Positions 17,254 to 24,892 of a DNA stretch of 64,000 bases are shown here, one piece after another. The stretch is from an uncultured Phascolarctobacterium sp. (lineage in GTDB: Bacteria; Bacillota; Negativicutes; Acidaminococcales; Acidaminococcaceae): assembly GCA_900544885.1 (NCBI GenBank), contig UQWU01000003.1, positions 1-64,000 on the forward strand, in the 5' to 3' direction. The notes under the pieces were generated by a model, which ran no database searches, was not told the origin of the DNA, and saw only the letters and a list, made by a program, of their open reading frames with translations. How positions within the stretch are numbered: position 1 is the first letter of the stretch; each line of letters begins with the position of its first letter. Position numbers and translations under genes: made by a program.

Positions 17254-17425
17254 CGAGGAGTTTTCCTATTCCTGCTACTTATCAAGATAGCAATATATAA
17301 ATAAAGCTCCTTAACAAGTTTTAATAAAATATTTTATTGTTACTATTAATGAAGAAATTAAGAATCGTCTTCAAAAATTAGAAACACTAATTTCCGATAT
17401 TAAAATTACCCAAGACAAAGGCTAA
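17254..17425 (+). pseudogene. Possible decayed small gene upstream of the glutamate synthase-like gene
   Basis: An ACGAGGAG ribosome-binding site at 17254 is followed by ATT (not ATG) CCT GCT ACT TAT CAA GAT AGC, then a stop. Further on, 17341-17425 reads TINEEIKNRLQKLETLISD and DIKITQDKG before TAA with no start codon. The second part looks like a genuine charged helix. I infer a small gene that has lost its start and frame. It is too short to assign and could be coincidence. Confidence 0.3.
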
Positions 17426-17438
17426 AAGAGGTACAATT

Positions 17439-18827
17439 ATGAGCAGAACAATGACTACTGTAGAAGCTATTCAAGAAGCAAGACGCTGTCTGAACTGTGC
17501 TCGTCCAACCTGCCGCACAGGTTGTCCTATCGAAAATAACATTCCCGGTTTTATCCGTGCTCTCAGCGAAGGTAATATCGGTATGGCATATGAAATTATT
17601 TCTGAACGCAGTAATCTACCCGCAATCTGCGGCAGAGTATGTCCCCATGAACGTCAATGCGAAGCACATTGTGTGCTGACCAAGAAAAAATGCGGCATCG
17701 AAATCGGCAGCTTAGAAATGTTTATTGCTGACTTTGCCCACGAAAATGATTTAAAGCCCATCCAACCATCCAGTAAACTACGTGGCAAAGTTGCTGTCAT
17801 TGGTTCCGGCCCTGCCGGCTTAACTGTTGCAGGTGACTTAGCCAAGATGGACTTTGATGTTACTATTTTTGAAGCCCAAAGTGAACCGGGCGGCGTTCTA
17901 CTGTTCGGTATTCCCGAATTCCGTTTACAAAAAAACGTTGTCCGCCGTGAAATCTCCGAATTACAGCATATCGGTGTAGAAATTAAAACTAAACAGCTGG
18001 CAGGTGTTGATTTTACTGTCGATGACCTTTTTGCTCAAGGCTTTGATGCTATTTTTATGGGCACAGGTACCTCACTGCCACGCACTTTGGATATTCCCGG
18101 AAAAGAATTGTCCGGTATAGTTACTGCAACTTATTTTCTGCGCATGGTAGTTTTAGCAGATGAAGGTAAGCTGGACGCTAGCGAAACACTGCTACATACA
18201 GGAGATAATGTTATCGTTGTCGGTGCAGGTAATGTAGCTATGGATGCCGCACGTACAGCAGTCCGTCGTGGTGCTAAAAACGTTACTATCGTCTACCACA
18301 AAACCGAAGCTGAAGTAAGTGCTTTCCCCTCTGAATATCAAGCAGCTGTTGCCGAAGGCGTGCAGTTCAAATTCTTAAAGCAACCAATCGCCTACTTTAA
18401 CAAAAAACAAATGCGTGCTCTGAAAAATATACGCCGTCAGACCAAAGCATCTGACGAAACAGAATTAGCAGGTCTGCTGCTACAAAATATCCTAAAAACT
18501 CCTGAGGACAAATTTGTTGCCGAAGGCGGTCAAGAAGTTATTCCCTGCGATTGCGTAATTCTGGCAGTCGGACAGAAACCAGCTGCACGTATTATCACCA
18601 GTACCAAAGGCATTCAAGTTGATAATCGTGGTTTTGTCATTACCCGTGATCGTCCTTACGGTATGACTACCAGAGCCGGTGTATTTAGCAGCGGTGATGT
18701 AGTACACGGTCCAGCAACTGTTGTTCTAGCGATGAAAGAATCTAAAAAGGTAGCTGCCGGTATCGCTCAATATATTGATGCGAAAAAATTGCTGGAAGAC
18801 TGCAACATGGATTCTACAACCCTATAA
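17439..18827 (+). CDS. gltD: NADPH-dependent glutamate synthase small-chain family flavoprotein (GltD/NfnB-like)
   Basis: A 462-residue Fe-S flavoprotein. The N-terminal domain holds two cysteine clusters (CLNCARPTCRTGCP at 19-32; CGRVCPHERQCEAHC at 66-80) for [4Fe-4S] centres. An FAD fold with GSGPAGLTVAGDLA near 117 and a NAD(P) fold with VGAGNVAMDAART near 259 follow. The family either supplies electrons to a glutamate synthase large subunit or works as NfnB, the bifurcating ferredoxin:NADP reductase. Neither gltB nor nfnA is adjacent, so which role applies cannot be told. RBS AAAGAGG precedes the ATG. Confidence 0.85.
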   Translation: MSRTMTTVEAIQEARRCLNCARPTCRTGCPIENNIPGFIRALSEGNIGMAYEIISERSNLPAICGRVCPHERQCEAHCVLTKKKCGIEIGSLEMFIADFAHENDLKPIQPSSKLRGKVAVIGSGPAGLTVAGDLAKMDFDVTIFEAQSEPGGVLLFGIPEFRLQKNVVRREISELQHIGVEIKTKQLAGVDFTVDDLFAQGFDAIFMGTGTSLPRTLDIPGKELSGIVTATYFLRMVVLADEGKLDASETLLHTGDNVIVVGAGNVAMDAARTAVRRGAKNVTIVYHKTEAEVSAFPSEYQAAVAEGVQFKFLKQPIAYFNKKQMRALKNIRRQTKASDETELAGLLLQNILKTPEDKFVAEGGQEVIPCDCVILAVGQKPAARIITSTKGIQVDNRGFVITRDRPYGMTTRAGVFSSGDVVHGPATVVLAMKESKKVAAGIAQYIDAKKLLEDCNMDSTTL

Positions 18828-18842
18828 CTAAATTAACACAAT

Positions 18843-18898
18843 AAAAAACGTAAGCTTAAAAATATGTAGTGACTACATAAAACTAAGCTTACGTTTTT
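18843..18898. terminator. Bidirectional terminator
   Basis: AAAAACGTAAGCTTA pairs perfectly with TAAGCTTACGTTTTT, U-rich on both strands. It serves the converging glutamate synthase-like (+) and CHAD (-) genes. Confidence 0.88.
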
Positions 18899-18915
18899 CT
18901 TTTACCTAAAATAAC

Positions 18916-20205
18916 TCATAAATTACTCTTCTGCCATGCCTTTGCCAGCTTACAAAAATCCTGCCACTGCTCTGGTAAAGAATGTAAAGCAAAAGCTGCT
19001 TTTTCCTGTTCCCAACGACTTAACAAGGATACTTCACTACGTAAATTAGGAATTTCCGGATGTGCACGCAAAATATTCTTTAAGCGCAATTGATTAATAT
19101 AATTATCATGTAAACAGCCTAATGTGTCCTGTAAATATTTTAAGCGGCGTAATAAATACGGCGGCGTATTTATTTCAGGCACACTTTGCAAAGCATAGCG
19201 AAAACATTTTATTTTAATACGGACCTTATGCATCTGCTCCATATCATGCATATCTTCATAAATAAAATGTAAATTTAACAACTTATTGTTCCAAAAATTA
19301 AAGCGTTTCTTGAAAAAAGCTAACAGCTTCATATTTTTCTTAAAGCTTAACGGTTTGCTGTAAATCCATAATAAAAACTGTGCTAATTCCAATGTCAGCA
19401 GATTTAAGCTTAATCCGGCTACTGCTTTTGCCGCAGCTTTTTCACGTAATTGTATAAGCAGTCCGGTCAACTCCGGCAGCAACGGCACCAAGCTTTCCGG
19501 TACCTGCTTCGCCGCCAATTTAGCACAGCTCATCAGTAAAACGTCATACTCACGAGCCGCTGACAGCAAATTAGTACGATATTTAAAAACCTGCTGCCAT
19601 TGCAAGCTCTTTTCTCTAGGCAATAAAGGACGCAACAAAGCAAACAAAGAGCGAAATCGTCTCAGCTTCACTCTAAGCTGACGCAGCAAAGGACGTTCAG
19701 CCCCCTGCAATAAAACCTCGCTCCATAATTTGTTAATACCATAAATCTGCCAAGGCAGATGACAATATAAAGCAGCGCGCGAAAAATCACTATTATAAGC
19801 GTCTTGTTTTTCCAAGCAATAACAGCCTTTGAGCTGTGCTATACGCAACTCATAATCAGGCTCCTCCAAAATAAAATCAAGCTCACTTAATAAAAAGTGC
19901 TTAATCACTGTTTGGGTAAATTTTACGGACTGTTTATCATCTGCTTCAAAAGTAACCGTAATATCTGCTACCTGCTGAATACTATCACTAATTATTAAAT
20001 GACCCCAGGCACAATGCACAACGAAATTATTTAGTTTTCTACAAGTAAAACAAGCCTGTTCCACTTTATATACATCATTATCATCCAGATAATTTTCTTC
20101 TATAGCATATGTCACAGAGCTATGAGGCAAAGCAGCATGTACCAATTGCCAAAGCTGCGCTTTCTGCTTCACGTTAATACCGTGCAGACATACCCTTCTC
20201 TTCAT
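18916..20205 (-). CDS. CHAD-domain protein
   Basis: The 429-residue protein ends in a helical CHAD domain (about 170-425), recognised by two repeated basic, histidine-containing helices: RQLRVKLRRFRSLFALLRPLL with AAREYDVLL, and MHKVRIKIKCFRYALQSVPE. CHAD proteins bind inorganic polyphosphate. The N-terminal 150 residues would normally be a CYTH triphosphatase domain, but I cannot find its ExExK motif, so that half is unassigned. It sits 17 nt upstream of nothing on its strand (terminator) and just after the 2-hydroxyacid dehydrogenase gene on the minus strand. Confidence 0.8.
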   Translation of the reverse strand: MKRRVCLHGINVKQKAQLWQLVHAALPHSSVTYAIEENYLDDNDVYKVEQACFTCRKLNNFVVHCAWGHLIISDSIQQVADITVTFEADDKQSVKFTQTVIKHFLLSELDFILEEPDYELRIAQLKGCYCLEKQDAYNSDFSRAALYCHLPWQIYGINKLWSEVLLQGAERPLLRQLRVKLRRFRSLFALLRPLLPREKSLQWQQVFKYRTNLLSAAREYDVLLMSCAKLAAKQVPESLVPLLPELTGLLIQLREKAAAKAVAGLSLNLLTLELAQFLLWIYSKPLSFKKNMKLLAFFKKRFNFWNNKLLNLHFIYEDMHDMEQMHKVRIKIKCFRYALQSVPEINTPPYLLRRLKYLQDTLGCLHDNYINQLRLKNILRAHPEIPNLRSEVSLLSRWEQEKAAFALHSLPEQWQDFCKLAKAWQKSNL

Positions 20206-20222
20206 CTTATCACCTATAAAAC

Positions 20223-21191
20223 TTATTTATTCTTTACCTGAGCAGGTAGCCGTTCCCCCTGCAGACCTGCTAAAATATTATCCACTGTTAATAAAGCCAT
20301 GGCATCACGAGTTTCTGTTGTTGCACTAGCAATATGCGGAGTTACTGTAATATTATTTAAACTTAATAATTTATGCTCACCAGGTAATGGCTCCGGATCA
20401 GTAACATCAACCGCCGCATAAGCTAAGTGTCCCCTCTCCAAAGCATCATATAAAGCCTCCGTATCAACAACAGCACCGCGGCTGATATTAATCAAACGAG
20501 CACCAGGCTTCATCGCAGCTAAGGTCTGCGCATTAAAAAGATGTTTCGTAGACGGATTCAATGTTACTGCCAGCATAATAAAATCAGATTGCTGCAGTAA
20601 CTCTTCCATACTTACATAAACAGCACCTGTTATGGCATCATCATTACGTTGATGACGATTGTGATAAATTACTTGCATTTTACTTACATGAGCACGTCTA
20701 GCAATTGCACTACCAATATCACCCATACCAACAATACCTAAGGTTTTATGTGCTAAATCAGTAGTCAAGCCGAAAGGCTTACGTTGTCCCCAAAGTCCCT
20801 CTTTAACATGCTTATCTGCCAAAACAATATGACGGGCACTATCTAGCAGTAAAGCATATGCCAAATCAGCCACAGCATCTACTAAAACTCCAGGAGTATG
20901 ACCTACAGGGATTCCCTTAGCTGTACAAGCAGCAATATCAATATTATCATAGCCTACAGACGCTTGCGCAATTACCTTTAAATGTGGTGCTTTCGCCAAC
21001 AATTTTTCATCAATGTGCACATTACCTGTAGAATATAAGGCATCTGCCTGTGCTAGCCAGCTATCAAACTGCTCTGCAGGCATACGTCCTCCCTGCTGCC
21101 AGCTCAACAGATTAACTGTTTTTGCTAACTTTTCATAAGCACACTGTCTTATTTTACCACTAGCAACTACTGTAAATTGCTTTATATCCAT
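20223..21191 (-). CDS. D-2-hydroxyacid dehydrogenase (glyoxylate/hydroxypyruvate reductase-like)
   Basis: NAD(P)-dependent oxidoreductase of 322 residues. The Rossmann motif is GIVGMGDIGSAIARRAH near 142-158, followed by HNRHQRND, whose basic residues after the second strand favour NADPH. Catalytic arginine in NISRGAVVD, glutamate in DPEPLPGEH and histidine in TPHIASATTETR complete the active site. ATG 21191 is preferred to a start seven codons upstream because AAGGAGG sits nine bases before it. The exact substrate (glyoxylate, hydroxypyruvate or another 2-keto acid) cannot be decided. Confidence 0.88.
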   Translation of the reverse strand: MDIKQFTVVASGKIRQCAYEKLAKTVNLLSWQQGGRMPAEQFDSWLAQADALYSTGNVHIDEKLLAKAPHLKVIAQASVGYDNIDIAACTAKGIPVGHTPGVLVDAVADLAYALLLDSARHIVLADKHVKEGLWGQRKPFGLTTDLAHKTLGIVGMGDIGSAIARRAHVSKMQVIYHNRHQRNDDAITGAVYVSMEELLQQSDFIMLAVTLNPSTKHLFNAQTLAAMKPGARLINISRGAVVDTEALYDALERGHLAYAAVDVTDPEPLPGEHKLLSLNNITVTPHIASATTETRDAMALLTVDNILAGLQGERLPAQVKNK

Positions 21192-21242
21192 ACTAAGTAC
21201 CTCCTTAGTCATAATCTGATTTTTAATGCTTATTTTAGCACA

Positions 21243-21294
21243 AAAAAGTGCCTATAATCAAGATAAGTGCCACTTCTTCCGAAATGGCACTTGT
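21243..21294 (-). terminator. Competing hairpins after the VOC gene
   Basis: Minus RNA AAGUGCC can pair with either of two GGCACUU copies. The nearer hairpin lacks a U-tract; the distal pairing ends in UUUUUU. Probably a terminator upstream of the dehydrogenase gene. Confidence 0.55.
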
Positions 21295-21308
21295 ATAAAA
21301 GGCGTTAT

Positions 21309-21686
21309 TTATTTTGCATATTTAGGCGGTAAAACTTCCAGCCAGTAATTATCAGGATCATTGATAAAATAAATACCCATTTTCGGATTTTCATAACAGA
21401 TGCAGCCCATTTCCTTATGCTTAGCATGAGCAGCTTCATAATCATCAGCAATAAACGCTAAATGAAATTCATTTTCACCTAAATTATATGGTTCCTTACG
21501 GTCACGCAGCCAAGTCAATTCCAAAAGATGCGGAGTTTTTCCGTCAGTCAGATAAACAAGGATAAAACTACCATCCTCAGCAGCTAAACGTCTTTCTTCT
21601 TTTAAGCCTAACGCTTCTGCATAGAATTTCAGACTTTTTTCTAAATCCAGAACATTAAAATTGTTATGAGCAAAAGTAAATGCCAT
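21309..21686 (-). CDS. VOC/glyoxalase-family protein (lactoylglutathione lyase-like)
   Basis: The 125 residues have the paired beta-alpha-beta-beta-beta fold: FAHNNFNVLDLEKSLKFYAEALGLKE, then NEFHLAFIADDYEAAHAKHKEMGC and YFINDPDNYWLEVLPP. Possible metal ligands are H8, E56 in HLLELTW, H75 in FHLAF and E118 in WLEV, the glyoxalase I pattern. Glyoxalase I detoxifies methylglyoxal, but VOC proteins vary widely. RBS GGAGGAAT precedes the ATG. Confidence 0.82.
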   Translation of the reverse strand: MAFTFAHNNFNVLDLEKSLKFYAEALGLKEERRLAAEDGSFILVYLTDGKTPHLLELTWLRDRKEPYNLGENEFHLAFIADDYEAAHAKHKEMGCICYENPKMGIYFINDPDNYWLEVLPPKYAK

Positions 21687-21707
21687 GATTATTCCTCCAC
21701 AAAATAA

Positions 21708-22217
21708 TTATATAAACATAACCTGTTTAACTAATAATGCAGCTAAAGCAATACCTGCCGCCATTTTACCGATCAAAGCCAAAAAGCGCATTTTGGCTGC
21801 CTGCCATGCTAAATGAAAAGCTTTGCTACTGATGCCTGTATGTGCTAATTCATAAATAAATGCAACGACAAAAGCTCCGATCATACCACCGATAATAGAT
21901 CCGAACACCGGGAATACGGCAGTACCTAAAACAGTACCAACAAAACCTCCTAGGCCGATTAAAAACACAGCGGACCAAGAAACCTTTTCCTTTTTTATAC
22001 CAAAAAGCTCTACACAGAACTCCCAGCATTCACCTAAAAGGTAAATTAAAATCATTGCTGACAAAATTTTACCATTAAAAAAAAGATTTTCATCAAAAAA
22101 AGCAAAACCCAGACTAGTAAATAAAATCAAGGTATTCCCAGGCATATCAAAAATCGTCAACAACGGACCAAGAATAACAATTAGGACGACGATAACTTTT
22201 TCAATAATAATTTCCAT
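21708..22217 (-). CDS. DUF456-family membrane protein
   Basis: The 169 residues comprise three or four membrane helices with glycine-rich segments GLGGFVGTVLGTAVFPVFGS and IIGGMIGAFVVAFIYELAHT, the repeated glycine-zipper pattern of DUF456. Function unknown in the family. ATG 22217 follows TAGGAGG; the 13-codon longer frame is unsupported. It ends 22 nt before the VOC gene, so co-transcription is likely. Confidence 0.8.
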   Translation of the reverse strand: MEIIIEKVIVVLIVILGPLLTIFDMPGNTLILFTSLGFAFFDENLFFNGKILSAMILIYLLGECWEFCVELFGIKKEKVSWSAVFLIGLGGFVGTVLGTAVFPVFGSIIGGMIGAFVVAFIYELAHTGISSKAFHLAWQAAKMRFLALIGKMAAGIALAALLVKQVMFI

Positions 22218-22379
22218 AATTATCCTCCTAGGATTATTGAAAATATTATAACACATTCCTCTATATACTGTTGAAATTATCTGTCACAATAATTCAAAAA
22301 AAATGTAAAATTATTGTCTGTTAATACGGAAAATGATAAAATAAAAAACATAATTCTCTACAATAATAAGGAGGACTTG

Positions 22380-23501
22380 ATGAACGATATATTAACTACT
22401 CTCCAACCCTGGTATCCGTCTATCGGTGCCTTTTGTTTCTTTACCTTACTCCGTTATATTTATAAACGCTTTTTATTACGTATGCTTAGGCGTCTTACCA
22501 ATGTTATTTCCTTAAAAAATGGTAATGACTTAATCTCTGCTTTTGAGCATCCTATCAATGTTGTCTTATTTGTCATTGCTATTTATGCGGCTATTAATCT
22601 TGCTCCGGTTCCTGCCCTGAATAATTTAGTTGTAGCTGATAAAATTATGCGTAGTATTATCGTAACTAACTTTTTCTGGGGCATGTACAACATCAGTGAT
22701 GCTACTCATGGCATTATGCTCGATGTATTAGAAAAGGTGGGTATAAAATCAGAGGCTTCTTTATCCAATATCTTTTCCACAGTGCTACGTATGATTATTG
22801 TTCTGTTATGCTTTGTTACTGTTGCCCGCGAATGGAATTATGATATCAGTGGCTTTATCGCTTCCTTAAGTATAGGCTCCGTCGCTGTTGCTTTTGCTGC
22901 TAAAGACGCCTTAGCCAATGTTTTCGGTAGTTTAATCATTATTTTGGATAAGCCGTTTAAAATCGGCGACTGGATTTCCGCCAATGGTATTGAAGGTGTT
23001 GTCGAAAGCGTTTCCTTTAGAAGCACCTGTATCCGTACTTTTCCGCAGGAATTGGTTTATATTCCCAACTCTCTGCTGAGCAATACACCTATTACTAATT
23101 TTACTTTACGCGAAAAGCGCCGTATTGATTTTACTCTTGGCTTAACCTATAGTACCACCGCCCAGCAAATAGAGGAAACCGTACAAAAATTAAAAGAATA
23201 TCTTACTACTAACCCATATATTTTTGAAGATGATGTCCGTGTACACTTCATCAATTACAATGCCAGCAGTCTGGATATCCGTGTCACCTGTTATGCACGC
23301 ACCGGTAATCATCTGGAATACCTAAATATTCTGCAGGAAATCAATCTTAAAGCCATGGAGATTATGGAAAGCGTCGGCGTCAGCTGTGCCTTCCCCAGTA
23401 CCAGTGTGTACTTTGAAAATACCTTACATGCACAACAAGAACAATTACCCTCAGAAAACAAAACTATTCCAGAAGAAAACGTGCAAAACAATAATAAATA
23501 A
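22380..23501 (+). CDS. MscS-family mechanosensitive ion channel
   Basis: Inner-membrane tension-gated channel releasing solutes on hypo-osmotic shock. The 373-residue protein has hydrophobic helices near 14-33, 55-75 and 85-105, then the pore region SLSIGSVAVAFAAKDALANVFGSL at about 155-180, the beta domain KIGDWISANGIEGVVESVSF and LVYIPNSLLSNTPITNFT, and a soluble alpha/beta vestibule. ATG 22380 follows AAGGAGG. The extra transmembrane helices make it a YbdG/YnaI-like rather than minimal MscS. The C-terminal 25 residues are polar. Confidence 0.92.
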   Translation: MNDILTTLQPWYPSIGAFCFFTLLRYIYKRFLLRMLRRLTNVISLKNGNDLISAFEHPINVVLFVIAIYAAINLAPVPALNNLVVADKIMRSIIVTNFFWGMYNISDATHGIMLDVLEKVGIKSEASLSNIFSTVLRMIIVLLCFVTVAREWNYDISGFIASLSIGSVAVAFAAKDALANVFGSLIIILDKPFKIGDWISANGIEGVVESVSFRSTCIRTFPQELVYIPNSLLSNTPITNFTLREKRRIDFTLGLTYSTTAQQIEETVQKLKEYLTTNPYIFEDDVRVHFINYNASSLDIRVTCYARTGNHLEYLNILQEINLKAMEIMESVGVSCAFPSTSVYFENTLHAQQEQLPSENKTIPEENVQNNNK

Positions 23502-23580
23502 TTATTATTCACAAATATTTTCCTGTTTTCTACTAGGAAATGCAGTATAATTAAAGTAAGGAGTAAAGGAGGTAGATGCA

Positions 23581-24450
23581 ATGCCTGATTATCAAGTAAT
23601 AATTATCGGTGGTGGTCCCGCCGGTGTTTCTGCGGCATTATATTTAGCTCGTGCTGCTATTAAAACCTTAATTATCGAAAACGGTCCGGGAGCATTATCC
23701 CGTGCACACAAAATAGATAACTATTATGGTGTTGCTGCCAGTGGTAGTGAACTTTATACCAAAGGTTTAGAACAAGCAAAAGCATTAGGCATAACAGTTA
23801 TCAATGATGAAGTGTTAAATGTTGAATATACTGATAGCTTCACCGTACATTTAAAAAATACAGCCAAAATTCTTACTGCTCCTGTTCTGCTTCTGGCAAC
23901 CGGTACTAAAAATATTACTCTAAATCTTCCCGAGCTAGTAGAATTTGAAGGTAAAGGCGTCAGCTATTGTGCAGTCTGTGATGGCTTCTTCTTCCGTAAG
24001 AAGCAGGTAGCCGTTTTAGGTAACAGTGCTTATGCTCTACATGAAGCAGAATATCTCAAGCACTTAGCTACATCTGTTACCATTTTAACTAATGGCAAAG
24101 ATGATAGCTTAGCAGTTGCAGCAGGCTTTACTGTCCGTAAGGAAGTCATTAAAGCCATAGTCGGCGAAAATAAACTGCAAAGCATTCATTTTGCAGAAGG
24201 TCCTGCTTTAAATGTCGACGGCTTATTTATCGCTATGGGTACTGCTGACAGCACCGATATAGCACGTAAGCTAGGAGCACAGCTTGACGGACGCTTTATT
24301 AAAATTGACACCGATTGTGCCACCAATATTCCCGGCTTATTTGCCGCCGGTGATTGCACAGGTGGTTTAATGCAAATAGCCAAAGCCGTACATGAAGGTG
24401 CACGTGCCGGTTTAGCAGCTTTAAAATTCATCCGTACCAATAAAATATAA
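23581..24450 (+). CDS. Thioredoxin reductase-like flavoprotein lacking the NADPH signature
   Basis: The 289 residues resemble TrxB: FAD motif GGGPAGVSAALYLARA at 9-24, redox-active CAVC at 130-133 and FAD motif GLFAAGDCTGG near 252-262. In the pyridine-nucleotide domain the usual GGGDSA is LGNSAY and the NADPH 2'-phosphate motif HRRxxxR is replaced by LTNGKD. It therefore resembles clostridial ferredoxin-dependent flavin thioredoxin reductases (FFTR), which lack these motifs. It is also about 20 residues shorter than typical TrxB. trxA follows 28 bases later, so the pair forms a thioredoxin system. Confidence 0.85.
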   Translation: MPDYQVIIIGGGPAGVSAALYLARAAIKTLIIENGPGALSRAHKIDNYYGVAASGSELYTKGLEQAKALGITVINDEVLNVEYTDSFTVHLKNTAKILTAPVLLLATGTKNITLNLPELVEFEGKGVSYCAVCDGFFFRKKQVAVLGNSAYALHEAEYLKHLATSVTILTNGKDDSLAVAAGFTVRKEVIKAIVGENKLQSIHFAEGPALNVDGLFIAMGTADSTDIARKLGAQLDGRFIKIDTDCATNIPGLFAAGDCTGGLMQIAKAVHEGARAGLAALKFIRTNKI

Positions 24451-24478
24451 AAAACAACCTTAAAGGAGGATATTAATT

Positions 24479-24784
24479 ATGGCATTAGAAATTACTACTG
24501 CAAATTTCAATGAAGAAGTATTACAAGCATCTCAACCTGTTCTGGTTGATTTCTGGGCATCCTGGTGTGGTCCTTGCCGTATGCAAGCCCCTATTCTGGA
24601 AGCCTTCGCACAGGAACATTCCGAAGTAAAAGTATGCAAAGTCAATGTCGATGAAAATCCTGAATTAGCTGAAAAATATGGTATTATGTCCATTCCCAGC
24701 CTGCTGGTTTTCAAAAACGGCGAATTGAGCCATACTGCAGTCGGTCTGCATGACAAAGAGCGCTTATCTGAAATCGTTAAATAA
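24479..24784 (+). CDS. trxA: Thioredoxin
   Basis: A 101-residue protein with the canonical active site WASWCGPCRMQAP (cysteines 31 and 34), DENPELAEKYGIMSIPSLLVFKNGE with the cis-proline at about 75. It reduces protein disulfides and regenerates through the adjacent reductase-like flavoprotein. RBS AAAGGAGG precedes the ATG; a strong terminator ends the operon. Confidence 0.97.
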   Translation: MALEITTANFNEEVLQASQPVLVDFWASWCGPCRMQAPILEAFAQEHSEVKVCKVNVDENPELAEKYGIMSIPSLLVFKNGELSHTAVGLHDKERLSEIVK

Positions 24785-24819
24785 GCTAATTATATAGTGA
24801 ACTTAAAAACAATTCTAGA

Positions 24820-24861
24820 AAACAAAAATGCATCCGCTTTCGCGGATGCATTTTTGTTTTC
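24820..24861. terminator. Bidirectional terminator between trxA and PFOR
   Basis: AACAAAAATGCATCCGC pairs with GCGGATGCATTTTTGTT around a TTTC loop; U-tracts on both strands. Confidence 0.92.
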
Positions 24862-24892
24862 TATACTATTTTAGTTTTTCAAATCTGCAAAA

